A stretch of 7,395 nucleotides of DNA, taken from NCBI GenBank assembly GCA_017453765.1, contig JAFTEG010000306.1, positions 1 to 7,395 on the forward strand. Direction: 5' to 3'. Under the pieces are notes generated by a model. It saw nothing but the letters and a program-made list of their open reading frames with translations. It was not told the origin of the DNA and made no database searches. The position numbers and the translations under genes are program-made. Of the stretch, positions 1 to 5,782 are shown in pieces. Origin of the DNA: Selenomonadaceae bacterium (GTDB lineage Bacteria; Bacillota; Negativicutes; Selenomonadales; Selenomonadaceae). Within the stretch, counting starts at the first letter, position 1; every line of letters starts with the position of its first letter.

Positions 1-1
1 C

Positions 2-1360
2 GGACGTGCACTTAGGATTGAACTTTTTGGCGACGAAGTGGAAAGGTTGACCGAGTTTGAAACGTTGACGGGAAAAAATATCGGCGTACGTGATGAAATT
101 TTTATCTTTCCCGCGTCACATTACATTGCCGACGTTGACGACATGGCGCGCGCTGAAAAAGATATTCGCGCTGAACTTCGTGAGCAGGTTGACTACTTCA
201 CGTCGAAAGGCAAATTGATTGAGGCGCAGAGGATTGAACAGCGTACCAATTATGACCTTGAGTCTATCGCGGAAATGGGATATTGCTCCGGCATAGAAAA
301 TTATTCGCGGCATTTAACCGGACGACGTGCAGGCGAGCCGCCGTTTACGCTGATAGATTATTTTCCGAAAAAATTTTTAACTGTAATTGACGAATCTCAC
401 GTAACCTTGCCGCAGGTACGCGCAATGTACGCAGGGGACAAGTCACGCAAAATTTCTTTGATTGAAAACGGTTTCCGCCTTCCCAGCGCGGCTGACAATC
501 GCCCGCTGACTTTTGATGAGTTCAATGAAAAAGTGGGACAGCTTATTTACGTTTCGGCGACGCCTGCGGAATATGAACTTCAAACGGCGGGACAAGTTGC
601 CGAGCAGATAATTCGTCCTACGGGATTGCTTGACCCGGAAGTTGAAGTGCGGCCGTTGGAAAATCAAATGGACGATCTGATTTCTGAAATTCATAAACGT
701 GTAAAATTAAATGAACGTGTTTTGATAACGACTTTGACAAAAAAATTTGCGGAAGAATTGACAGATTACTTGCAAGGCGCGGGAATTAGTGTAAAATATC
801 TTCATTCGGACGTGGTAACTATTGAACGTGCGGAAATTATTCACGATTTGCGCTTAGGCAAGTTCGACGTGCTTGTAGGAATAAATCTTCTGCGCGAAGG
901 CTTGGATATGCCGGAAGTTTCACTTATAGCGATTCTTGACGCCGACAAAGAAGGCTTTCTCCGCTCGACAACTTCACTTATTCAGACTATAGGTCGCGCG
1001 GCAAGAAATGTTCACGGCAAAGTTATTCTCTACGCCGACACCGTGACTGATTCAATGCAAAGGGCGATGGACGAGACGGAAAGAAGGCGTAACATTCAAA
1101 AGGCGTACAACGTTAAAAATCACATAACGCCGAAGACCATTGAAAAGCCGGTTGCGCCGCTTATCGAATTGCCGCTTAAGAAAACTGAGAAAACTAAAAC
1201 TAAGTCTGTAAGCGAAATTTTGAAGAAATTGACTTCAAGTCAGCGCCGCAATTTAGTCAAAAGTTTAACCGCGCAGATGAAAGAGGCGTCACGCGTCATG
1301 GAATTTGAACGTGCTGCCGAGTTGCGTGATATCATTTTAAAACTGGAGGACAATTTATAA
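2..1360 (+). CDS. uvrB: UvrABC excision nuclease subunit B (5'-truncated by window edge)
   Basis: UvrB is the damage-verifying helicase-like subunit of bacterial nucleotide excision repair. It is loaded by UvrA and recruits UvrC for the incisions. The reading frame is open from base 2, so the GTG at 38 (a Val inside the conserved LFGDEVERL stretch) is not the start. About 452 residues are visible of the roughly 660-670 usual, so the N-terminal Walker A part lies outside. Visible family motifs in order are [16 protein letters not shown] (about 278-325), [18 protein letters not shown] (helicase motif II region, about 386-440), [16 protein letters not shown] (about 549-566), and the motif V/VI block [13 protein letters not shown] through [11 protein letters not shown] (about 887-1009). 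The C-terminal UVR domain that contacts UvrC is seen as [11 protein letters not shown] (about 1298-1330). The stop TAA at 1358-1360 abuts a tandem repeat. The family assignment is very secure. Confidence 0.97.
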   Translation, partial: GRALRIELFGDEVERLTEFETLTGKNIGVRDEIFIFPASHYIADVDDMARAEKDIRAELREQVDYFTSKGKLIEAQRIEQRTNYDLESIAEMGYCSGIENYSRHLTGRRAGEPPFTLIDYFPKKFLTVIDESHVTLPQVRAMYAGDKSRKISLIENGFRLPSAADNRPLTFDEFNEKVGQLIYVSATPAEYELQTAGQVAEQIIRPTGLLDPEVEVRPLENQMDDLISEIHKRVKLNERVLITTLTKKFAEELTDYLQGAGISVKYLHSDVVTIERAEIIHDLRLGKFDVLVGINLLREGLDMPEVSLIAILDADKEGFLRSTTSLIQTIGRAARNVHGKVILYADTVTDSMQRAMDETERRRNIQKAYNVKNHITPKTIEKPVAPLIELPLKKTEKTKTKSVSEILKKLTSSQRRNLVKSLTAQMKEASRVMEFERAAELRDIILKLEDNL

Positions 1361-1450
1361 TTAGGGACAAACTGTAACTTAGGGACAAACTATAACTTAG
1401 GGACAAACTATAACTTAAGGATAACTTATAACTTAAGGACAAACTGTAGT
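1361..1450. repeat. Five tandem 18-bp repeats directly after the uvrB stop
   Basis: Five head-to-tail copies of an 18-bp unit, TTAGGGACAAACTATAAC, start at the first base after the uvrB stop codon. Copies 2 and 3 (1379-1414) are identical, copy 1 differs at one base, and copies 4 (1415-1432) and 5 (1433-1450) each differ at four. Because 18 is a multiple of three, the frame of uvrB stays open through the array as LGTNYN-type hexapeptides, then six more codons to a TAA at 1469-1471. The other two forward frames are stopped in each unit. No hairpin terminator is evident. The rest of the gap (1451-1596) is AT-rich and shows only the ribosome site of the next gene; no convincing promoter was found. 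Function unknown. Confidence 0.93.
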
Positions 1451-1596
1451 TTAGAAAATGTTATGCCTTAAATCTTGTGTCCTATGCCATGTTGCGCGTA
1501 ATGTCGTTTAAAAATTTTTGAGCATTAAGCATTGGAGCAACTGTCGAAGTTTATTTAAAACAGTTCATTGAATTATTTTTCGAGGGAGAGATAAAA

Positions 1597-2439
1597 TTGA
1601 GAGACGAAAACAAAGACGTAGGAATTTTGGCAGAGAGAATTTACAGATCGCGTAAGGCGTTGGGCATGACGCAAGAAATGTTGGCAGAAAAATTGGGCAT
1701 AACGCCGCAGTCTGTTTCACGTTGGGAAAACGGGCAAAGCCGCCCCGATGTAAATATGTTGCCCCGACTTGCCGCGTTTTTCGGCATTACCGTTGATTCG
1801 CTTTTCGGCTATCAGGCGGAAAATTTGAAAATCGCGCAGTACGAAGAAAAGTATAAAAATACCTTTTTGCATTGGAACTTTGCAACGCGCAAAATGGAGC
1901 GTGAAGTTTTGGGACTGTTGCCGCCTATCGGTCAAAAAAATGTTTTGGACATAGGTTGCGGCGACGGTCAAGCGGCTATTTTTTTCGCAAGAAACGGTTA
2001 CCTTGTTTCAGCCTTTGATATTACCGAAAGTGCCGTTGCCAACAGTCAAAAGCTTGCTGACGATATCGGCGTAGACGTAAACTTTTTCCGCGCAGATTTG
2101 ATGACGTACAACATTGAGCAGGATTTTGACGTAATTTATTCCAGCGGCGTTTTGCAGTTTGTACCGCCGCAAGAACGTCCGCGCATTTTTAAAATGATAC
2201 AGAATCGCACGAAGGTCGGCGGCTTAAACGTGATGAACGCCTTTGTAGAAAAGAGTTTTATCGAAACGGCGCCGGATTGGGAGGATTATGAGTACTACTT
2301 TGAAACGGCGGAACTTTTCGGCTACTACGGGCGTGATTGGAAATTTGAGATGATGCAGGAGATTTATTTTGACTGCGACAGCTCGGATATTCCGCACCGT
2401 CATTGTTTGGACATTATGATAGCACGCAAGATTGTTTAA
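1597..2439 (+). CDS. XRE-family HTH regulator fused to SAM-dependent methyltransferase
   Basis: This 280-residue protein has two parts. Residues about 10-70 form a helix-turn-helix of the XRE/Cro type (LGMTQEMLAEKLGITPQSVS, then the recognition-helix region SRWENGQSRP, then LPRLAAFFGITVDSLFG). Residues about 112-215 form a class I Rossmann methyltransferase: motif I VLDIGCGDGQA at 116-126, an acidic residue closing strand 2 in AFDIT (Asp141), RADL at 166-169, and FDVIYSSGVLQFV at 177-189. The ending PHRHCLDIMIARK resembles the tail of TehB-like small-molecule methyltransferases, but the substrate cannot be read from sequence. The chosen start is TTG 1597, seven to eight bases after GAGGGAGAG (1582-1590). 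The gene stands alone between two repeat arrays. Inference: a DNA-binding enzyme, possibly autoregulated, that couples metabolite or stress sensing to transcription. The domains are sure; the role is not. Confidence 0.88.
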   Translation: MRDENKDVGILAERIYRSRKALGMTQEMLAEKLGITPQSVSRWENGQSRPDVNMLPRLAAFFGITVDSLFGYQAENLKIAQYEEKYKNTFLHWNFATRKMEREVLGLLPPIGQKNVLDIGCGDGQAAIFFARNGYLVSAFDITESAVANSQKLADDIGVDVNFFRADLMTYNIEQDFDVIYSSGVLQFVPPQERPRIFKMIQNRTKVGGLNVMNAFVEKSFIETAPDWEDYEYYFETAELFGYYGRDWKFEMMQEIYFDCDSSDIPHRHCLDIMIARKIV

Positions 2440-2450
2440 TAAGAAGTGAC

Positions 2451-2490
2451 TAACGATCTATCGATCTATCGATCTAACGATCTATCGATC
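2451..2490. repeat. Five tandem 8-bp GATC-containing repeats upstream of the STAS gene
   Basis: Five contiguous 8-bp units, TAWCGATC, appear in the order TAACGATC, TATCGATC, TATCGATC, TAACGATC, TATCGATC. They lie 11 bases after the methyltransferase stop and 9 bases before the ribosome site of the STAS gene. Each unit carries a GATC, and ATCGAT also recurs. No hairpin terminator separates the two genes, and no good promoter is recognisable across the repeats. The array is in the 5' leader region of the partner-switching operon, so copy-number change there could alter expression; this is inference. Confidence 0.92.
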
Positions 2491-2511
2491 TAATTAAAAG
2501 GAGGATTTTTT

Positions 2512-2811
2512 GTGGAAGTAAAAAAAGAATTGCAAGGCACCACATTGACGGTGCAAATTTCCGGCAGGCTTGACGCCTCAAACGCGGCGGAACTTACAAA
2601 GGAACTTAACACCTCACTTAACGGCGTGAAGGATTTAATTTTGGACTTTAACGGCTTGGAATATGTTGCGTCGGCAGGTCTGCGCGTCCTGCTTACCGCG
2701 CAAAAGCGTATGAACAAGCAAGGCAGCATGAAAATTCGCAATGTGTCTGATACCGTAATGGAAGTTTTGGAAATGACCGGTTTTGCCGATCTCATGAACA
2801 TTGAGCAATAG
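2512..2811 (+). CDS. STAS-domain anti-anti-sigma factor (SpoIIAA/RsbV-like)
   Basis: This single-domain 99-residue STAS protein has the normal length for SpoIIAA/RsbV relatives. In this family the unphosphorylated form binds the partner kinase and frees that kinase's target. Phosphorylation of one serine by the kinase blocks binding, and a PP2C phosphatase reverses it. Visible features are ISGRLDASNAAEL (residues 16-28) and the signature DFNGLEYVASAGLRVLL (45-61), in which Ser54 sits at the conserved phospho-acceptor position. Start GTG 2512 follows a strong GGAGGA (2500-2505) with a 6-base spacer. The downstream kinase gene begins 13 bases after the stop, with its RBS just past it, so the two are probably translated together. 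The cytoplasmic partner-switch role is strongly supported by both neighbours. Which regulator is ultimately controlled cannot be told. Confidence 0.95.
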   Translation: MEVKKELQGTTLTVQISGRLDASNAAELTKELNTSLNGVKDLILDFNGLEYVASAGLRVLLTAQKRMNKQGSMKIRNVSDTVMEVLEMTGFADLMNIEQ

Positions 2812-2824
2812 TGGAGTCTGTGCA

Positions 2825-3232
2825 ATGGAACAGCTTATAGTTGAAGCGACGGTAGAAAATTTGGAAAGAGTCACCGATTTTATTATCGAATCGCTTGAAG
2901 AGAGAAACTGCAAGCCGAAAATTATTATGCAAATGGAGCTGGTTATTGAAGAGCTCTTTGTAAACGTTGCACACTATGCTTACAAACCGAATGTTGGTCA
3001 ATGCACTGTTCAAAGGGAAATTGAAGAAGAACCGCGCGCAATTACCATAACCTTCATTGATTCCGGTATGCCGTACAATCCTTTGGAACACGAAGACCCC
3101 GACACAAGCTTAGGTGTAGAGGAACGCGAAATTGGAGGACTCGGCATTTTTCTTGTCAAAAAAAATGTTGACAAAATAACCTACGAACACAAAGACGGTC
3201 AAAACGTCCTGCGCCTTACAAAGTTATTCTGA
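2825..3232 (+). CDS. Serine-protein kinase / anti-sigma-type HATPase (SpoIIAB/RsbW-like)
   Basis: This 135-residue HATPase_c_2 protein belongs to the GHKL superfamily. Relatives bind a sigma factor or other target, and phosphorylate the STAS partner using ATP. The N-box ELVIEELFVNVAHYAY (38-53) contains the conserved Glu43 and Asn47, the G1 box is IDSGMPYNPL (78-87, Asp79 and Gly81), and the G2 box is GGLGIFLVKK (104-113). The chosen start is ATG 2825, 8 bases after TGGAG (2812-2816). An earlier in-frame TTG at 2801 would overlap the STAS gene and add eight non-conserved residues, so it is less likely. The gene lies between its expected substrate (STAS) and the expected phosphatase of that substrate. 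No sigma-factor gene is in the window, so the released partner could be a sigma factor encoded elsewhere or a non-sigma effector. Confidence 0.94.
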   Translation: MEQLIVEATVENLERVTDFIIESLEERNCKPKIIMQMELVIEELFVNVAHYAYKPNVGQCTVQREIEEEPRAITITFIDSGMPYNPLEHEDPDTSLGVEEREIGGLGIFLVKKNVDKITYEHKDGQNVLRLTKLF

Positions 3233-3245
3233 ACGCGGTGCAAAA

Positions 3246-5450
3246 ATGAATTTTAAATTTAATATACATAAAAAAGTCCGCATGTTAGTTTTACTGGCAG
3301 GACTTTTATCTTTTTTGGTCTTAGGTGCAATAGCCTTGTACGGTCTTGCTTCAATTCGCGCAGATGTATCGGAAATGGGTACGGAATTTGGCGAATCCGG
3401 CGCAAACTACACGCAAAATCTTCTGACTAAACAGCTGACTGAAACTTTGGGCGCATTGGTAGAGTCCCGCGCAGAATACATTAACCGCGATATGGAACGC
3501 ATGATGCAGGACGTTATCATTTTGGCGGAAACAATGACAGAAATAGCGTCCCATCCGCAAAATTATGAACCGCGCACTTTGCCCGACCCGCGCTATGAAA
3601 GAATCGGCAAGGCGGAGACGTATATAATTTACAGTCCCGCACTTCGTGAACAAGGCGTAAGTCCGGCGTTGAGCCATGAAATTGAAATTGCGTCCAACAT
3701 TCGCGATTACCTTGTACCGCTTGCAAAATCCTATCACACGTACAAAAGTTCGTTTTACGTAGGCTCAAAAAACGGCTACTTTCTTTGCAGCGGCATTTTG
3801 CCCGGCGTAGATTACAGTCCGATAATTGAAGAAGAAATTTACAACTACGACCCGCGTCAACGTCCCTGGTATCAGACTGCGCGCGACGCAAATAAACCGC
3901 TTTTTTCCGACTTGTACGCAGATATTGACGTTGACAAGCACGGTATTCCCTATCAAGTTGTAGGTTGCAGTGCGCCGTACTATGACGCGGACGGTTTTGC
4001 AGGCGTTGTGGGGCTTGACATTTCAAACACCGATATGAATAACGCCGTACTTCAAACCGGTATCGGTGAGCGCGGTTTCAGTTTTGTTTTAAACGACAAG
4101 GGACGGGTTATTATTTCCGCGCAGAAAGAAGGGCTTTTGGCGTCGAAAGAGGACGGTCCCGACCTTCGGCACGATAAAAATACCGCGCTTGCCGACACGG
4201 TGAAAAGCATGGTTGCAGGCGAAAGCGGCGTCAATCTCGTTAAAATCGACGGCGAAAATTACTACATAGCCTTTGCGCCGATGCCGTCAATCGGTTGGAG
4301 TTTTGCCACGCTTATACGCGAAGAGGAAATTTTAAATTCCGCCGAACAGAGCCGCACGTACTTTGCAGACCAAATTAACACCTTCCAAGACAAATTGAGT
4401 AACGAATACACGATAATGTTTTCTACCGCAGTATTGGTTTTGGCTGTACTTTTAAGCGGCTTGATTTACTTCAGCAACAAACTTTCTGCGCGTTTTGTTA
4501 AACCGATTCTGCAACTTTCGGACGGTGTACGTGACATTGCAGGCGGTAACCTTGACAAAAAAATTACCGATATCAATACCGGCGATGAGATAGAACACCT
4601 TGCAGTTTGTTTCAACGCGATGACTGATGAGTTGCAAAATTACATGAATAACTTGAAAAAGGTTACCGCCGACAAAGAGCGCATTGCCACAGAATTAAAC
4701 GTTGCAAGAGACATTCAGCGCGGTATGTTGCCCGGCGTCTTCCCCGCTTATCCCGATAGAAAAGAGTTTGACATTTATGCGACGATGGACGCGGCTAAGG
4801 AAGTCGGCGGCGATTTTTATGACTTCTACCTTTTGGACGAAGATCACCTTGTTGTGACTATTGCGGACGTTTCCGGCAAGGGTATTCCCGCGTCACTGTT
4901 CATGGTTATTTCAAAAACTATCTTGAAAAATTTTTCAGTCTTTTTGAACGATACGAAGGACGTAAACCGTGAGGAAGATTTTTCAGAAGTTATGACGCGT
5001 GCCAATGACCAGCTTTGTGAAGGCAACGAAGAGATGATGTTTGTCACGGTATTTTTGGGAATGCTTGACCTTAAGACCGGCAGATTTGTTTATGTCAACG
5101 GGGGACATAATCCGCCGATAATTTATCACCACGCGGAAAGACGTTGTGAATATCTCGGCGTCAAGAAAAATTTCGTACTCGGCGGCATGGAAGATATGCG
5201 TTTTGTTCAGCAGGAAATTCAGCTTTTGCACGGCGATTTGATTTTTATGTACACCGACGGCGTCAATGAGGCGATGAATGAAAATAAGGAAGAGTACACG
5301 TCCGAACGTCTTTTGAGATTTATGAATCAGACAAACTGCGATATTGAATTGAAAGAGCTTTTAAAAGCGATTAAAGCCGACGTTGCAGAACACGTAGGCG
5401 AAGCAGAGCAGTCAGACGATATGACTATGATGGCGTTGCGCAGGAATTAG
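3246..5450 (+). CDS. Membrane sensor phosphatase: dCache - HAMP - PP2C (SpoIIE/RsbU type)
   Basis: This 734-residue transmembrane receptor ends in a serine phosphatase domain. A short basic N-terminus (KFNIHKKVR) precedes TM1 (about 12-34). The extracytoplasmic part, about 35-389, is a double-Cache ligand sensor with the hallmark YDPRQRPWY at 201-209 and later VVGLDIS. TM2 is about 390-409, and HAMP follows at about 411-465 (PILQLSDGVRDIAGGNLDKK). A helical linker (ELNVARDIQRGMLPG, 483-497) leads into the PP2C_SpoIIE domain: AAKEVGGDFYDFY (Asp523, Asp526), IADVSGKGIPA (Asp541), MYTDGVNEA (Asp671) and SDDMT (Asp724/725). All expected metal-ligand aspartates are present, so it should be active. 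Start ATG 3246 lies 13 bases after the kinase stop with only a poor ribosome site, suggesting translational coupling. Inference: an outside ligand changes phosphatase activity, dephosphorylating Ser54 of the STAS protein. The ligand is unknown. Confidence 0.95.
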   Translation: MNFKFNIHKKVRMLVLLAGLLSFLVLGAIALYGLASIRADVSEMGTEFGESGANYTQNLLTKQLTETLGALVESRAEYINRDMERMMQDVIILAETMTEIASHPQNYEPRTLPDPRYERIGKAETYIIYSPALREQGVSPALSHEIEIASNIRDYLVPLAKSYHTYKSSFYVGSKNGYFLCSGILPGVDYSPIIEEEIYNYDPRQRPWYQTARDANKPLFSDLYADIDVDKHGIPYQVVGCSAPYYDADGFAGVVGLDISNTDMNNAVLQTGIGERGFSFVLNDKGRVIISAQKEGLLASKEDGPDLRHDKNTALADTVKSMVAGESGVNLVKIDGENYYIAFAPMPSIGWSFATLIREEEILNSAEQSRTYFADQINTFQDKLSNEYTIMFSTAVLVLAVLLSGLIYFSNKLSARFVKPILQLSDGVRDIAGGNLDKKITDINTGDEIEHLAVCFNAMTDELQNYMNNLKKVTADKERIATELNVARDIQRGMLPGVFPAYPDRKEFDIYATMDAAKEVGGDFYDFYLLDEDHLVVTIADVSGKGIPASLFMVISKTILKNFSVFLNDTKDVNREEDFSEVMTRANDQLCEGNEEMMFVTVFLGMLDLKTGRFVYVNGGHNPPIIYHHAERRCEYLGVKKNFVLGGMEDMRFVQQEIQLLHGDLIFMYTDGVNEAMNENKEEYTSERLLRFMNQTNCDIELKELLKAIKADVAEHVGEAEQSDDMTMMALRRN

Positions 5451-5453
5451 CCG

Positions 5454-5486
5454 GTAGCTTGTAGCTATTAGCTGGTAATAAGCTAA
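5454..5486. repeat. TAGCT-rich 7-bp repeats and small inverted repeat after the phosphatase gene
   Basis: Three bases after the phosphatase stop come three near-identical 7-bp units: GTAGCTT (5454-5460), GTAGCTA (5461-5467) and TTAGCTG (5468-5474). TTAGCT (5468-5473) and AGCTAA (5481-5486) can pair as a 6-bp stem with a 7-base loop. There is no U-run, so it is unlikely to be the terminator itself. It is the third short low-complexity array in this window placed just behind a stop codon. Confidence 0.7.
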
Positions 5487-5506
5487 CATCTAACAATAAA
5501 AAATAG

Positions 5507-5538
5507 CGGCAGGAAAATTTTTCTTGCCGTTTAACTTT
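5507..5538 (+). terminator. Rho-independent terminator of the partner-switching operon (possibly bidirectional)
   Basis: CGGCAGGAA (5507-5515) pairs with TTCTTGCCG (5521-5529) around a 5-base loop, giving nine pairs with one G-U. The forward tail TTTAACTTT is a modest U-tract. On the other strand the stem is followed by CTATTTTTT (complement of 5498-5506), so it could also stop minus-strand transcripts. Its right arm overlaps the -35 hexamer of the next promoter. Confidence 0.75.
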
Positions 5539-5552
5539 ATATAGTGTACAAT
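5524..5552 (+). promoter_or_regulatory. Sigma-A-type promoter for the small peptide gene
   Basis: TTGCCG (5524-5529, 4/6 to TTGACA) and TACAAT (5547-5552, 5/6 to TATAAT) are separated by exactly 17 bases. Transcription would start near 5559, a few bases before the sequence that is complementary to the 3' end of the same predicted transcript (arm from 5562). This supports a short independent transcript of about 224 nt ending at the 5782 U-run. Confidence 0.7.
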
Positions 5553-5578
5553 AACTTCTACGTGGTCGATGGTCGACT

Positions 5579-5598
5579 TCTTCTCTTTCGAGAGGAGG
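5579..5598 (+). promoter_or_regulatory. UUCG-loop hairpin masking the Shine-Dalgarno of the small peptide gene
   Basis: TCTTCTCT (5579-5586) pairs with AGAGGAGG (5591-5598) around a TTCG tetraloop (5587-5590). Eight pairs form, two of them G-U. The right arm contains most of the ribosome site AGGAGGTG (5593-5600), which matches the 16S anti-SD consensus over eight bases. Translation should be weak while this hairpin is closed. The left arm can instead pair with the 3' end of the transcript (5744-5757), which would expose the site. Confidence 0.72.
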
Positions 5599-5606
5599 TG
5601 GTTGGT

Positions 5607-5687
5607 ATGACAACGGCAGAAAAAATCGCGCTCGCAATAAGCGCGGCGCAGTTGTTGCTCACCATCTACGACGTCTTCTTTAAGTAG
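5607..5687 (+). CDS. 26-residue hydrophobic peptide, Hol_Tox/type I toxin-like
   Basis: The ORF starts at ATG 5607, 6 bases after AGGAGGTG, and ends at TAG 5685-5687. The peptide begins MTTAEKIALA, continues with a hydrophobic segment (residues about 7-25, including AAQLLLTIY), and ends in FFK. The Met-Thr-Thr-x-Glu start, single membrane-spanning length, terminal lysine and unusually strong AGGAGGTG site recall the short 'putative holin-like toxin' (Hol_Tox) peptides and TxpA-like type I toxins of Firmicutes. That likeness is from memory of the family pattern, not a search. In favour of a real gene are its own promoter, its own terminator, an SD-masking hairpin and conserved-looking toxin architecture. 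An in-frame GTG at 5598 overlaps the SD and is rejected as the start. Predicted action is membrane insertion, harmful if overproduced; this is inference. It could alternatively be a leader peptide or a small membrane regulator. Confidence 0.68.
   Translation: MTTAEKIALAISAAQLLLTIYDVFFK
5620..5645 (-). terminator. Minus-strand terminator inside the small peptide ORF
   Basis: Read on the minus strand, CGCGCTT (5645-5639) pairs with GAGCGCG (5633-5627) around ATTGC. The stem has seven pairs, one of them G-U, and is followed by ATTTTTT (5626-5620). This is a compact GC-rich stem with a six-U tail. It would end an antisense RNA that starts downstream of the peptide gene, as expected for a convergent type I antitoxin RNA. 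The stem comes from Ala-rich codons (GCG CTC GCA ATA AGC GCG), so a chance origin is possible. Confidence 0.5.
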
Positions 5688-5714
5688 ACGTCCGTGAGTC
5701 GTAAGAGCACGACT
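5670..5714 (+). other. Two stem-loops covering the peptide stop codon and 3' region
   Basis: GACGTCT (5670-5676) pairs with AGACGTC (5686-5692) around nine bases, placing the TAG stop codon at the loop/stem boundary. AGTCGT (5697-5702) pairs with ACGACT (5709-5714) around AAGAGC. A self-complementary AAAAATATTTTT (5718-5729) follows. Neither stem has a forward U-run immediately after it, so they look like structural elements of the transcript (stability or antisense-recognition loops) rather than terminators. Confidence 0.6.
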
Positions 5715-5743
5715 TCCAAAAATATTTTTACCTACAGTTACTT

Positions 5744-5782
5744 GAGAGGAAGTCGACATGCCAACATCGACTACCTTTTTTT
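5744..5782 (+). terminator. Rho-independent terminator of the small-peptide transcript
   Basis: AGTCGA (5751-5756) pairs with TCGACT (5767-5772) around a 10-base loop. The stem extends outward past one A-A mismatch through AGAGG (5745-5749), which pairs with CCTTT. A run of seven T follows (5776-5782). The same bases are complementary to the 5' end of the transcript, so the mature RNA could refold after termination. Confidence 0.75.

Larger units (their letters stand above)
5620..5735 (-). ncRNA. Candidate antisense antitoxin RNA (right end approximate)
   Basis: Its existence is inferred from the minus-strand terminator at 5620-5645 and from the toxin-like layout of the locus. Such an RNA would be complementary to most of the peptide ORF and its 3' region, including the hairpins at 5670-5714. 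I looked for a minus-strand promoter between 5700 and 5800. TTGGCA (5764-5759) is a fair -35 but has no good -10 at the right distance, and the AT-rich block 5718-5730 gives only weak -10 candidates. The start point is therefore a guess. Confidence 0.22.
5562..5774 (+). repeat. Long-range inverted repeat linking the 5' and 3' ends of the small-peptide transcript
   Basis: Bases 5562-5585 form one continuous 24-base arm. Its second part, GTCGACTTCTTCTC (5572-5585), pairs with GAGAGGAAGTCGAC (5744-5757) at all 14 positions, one as G-U. Its first part, GTGGTCGATG (5562-5571), pairs with CATCGACTAC (5765-5774) at all ten, one as G-U. Seven unpaired bases (5758-5764) bulge from the 3' side. The two arms therefore bracket the 26-codon ORF. 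Both arms also take part in competing local hairpins: the 5' arm in the Shine-Dalgarno hairpin and the 3' arm in the terminator. 5'-3' pairing of this kind is known in type I toxin mRNAs. Confidence 0.85.

Noticed and set aside
38..40. GTG as the start of the uvrB reading frame
   Set aside because: The frame is open upstream to base 2 and encodes conserved UvrB sequence ([15 protein letters not shown]), so the gene is simply cut by the window edge.
1361..1450. CRISPR array
   Set aside because: The units are contiguous with no spacers and are only 18 bp; this is a plain tandem repeat.
2801..2824. Upstream TTG start for the kinase, overlapping the STAS gene
   Set aside because: It adds eight residues unlike the family and lacks a ribosome site at proper spacing; ATG 2825 has TGGAG 8 bases upstream.
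3517..4026. 169-codon minus-strand ORF inside the sensor phosphatase gene
   Set aside because: It lies wholly opposite a well-conserved dCache region, its Arg/Cys-rich translation looks like an antisense shadow, and it resembles no family.
5425..5759. Two minus-strand ORFs of 70 and 89 codons across the toxin-like cassette
   Set aside because: They run through terminators and structured RNA arms, and have no ribosome site or recognisable protein features.
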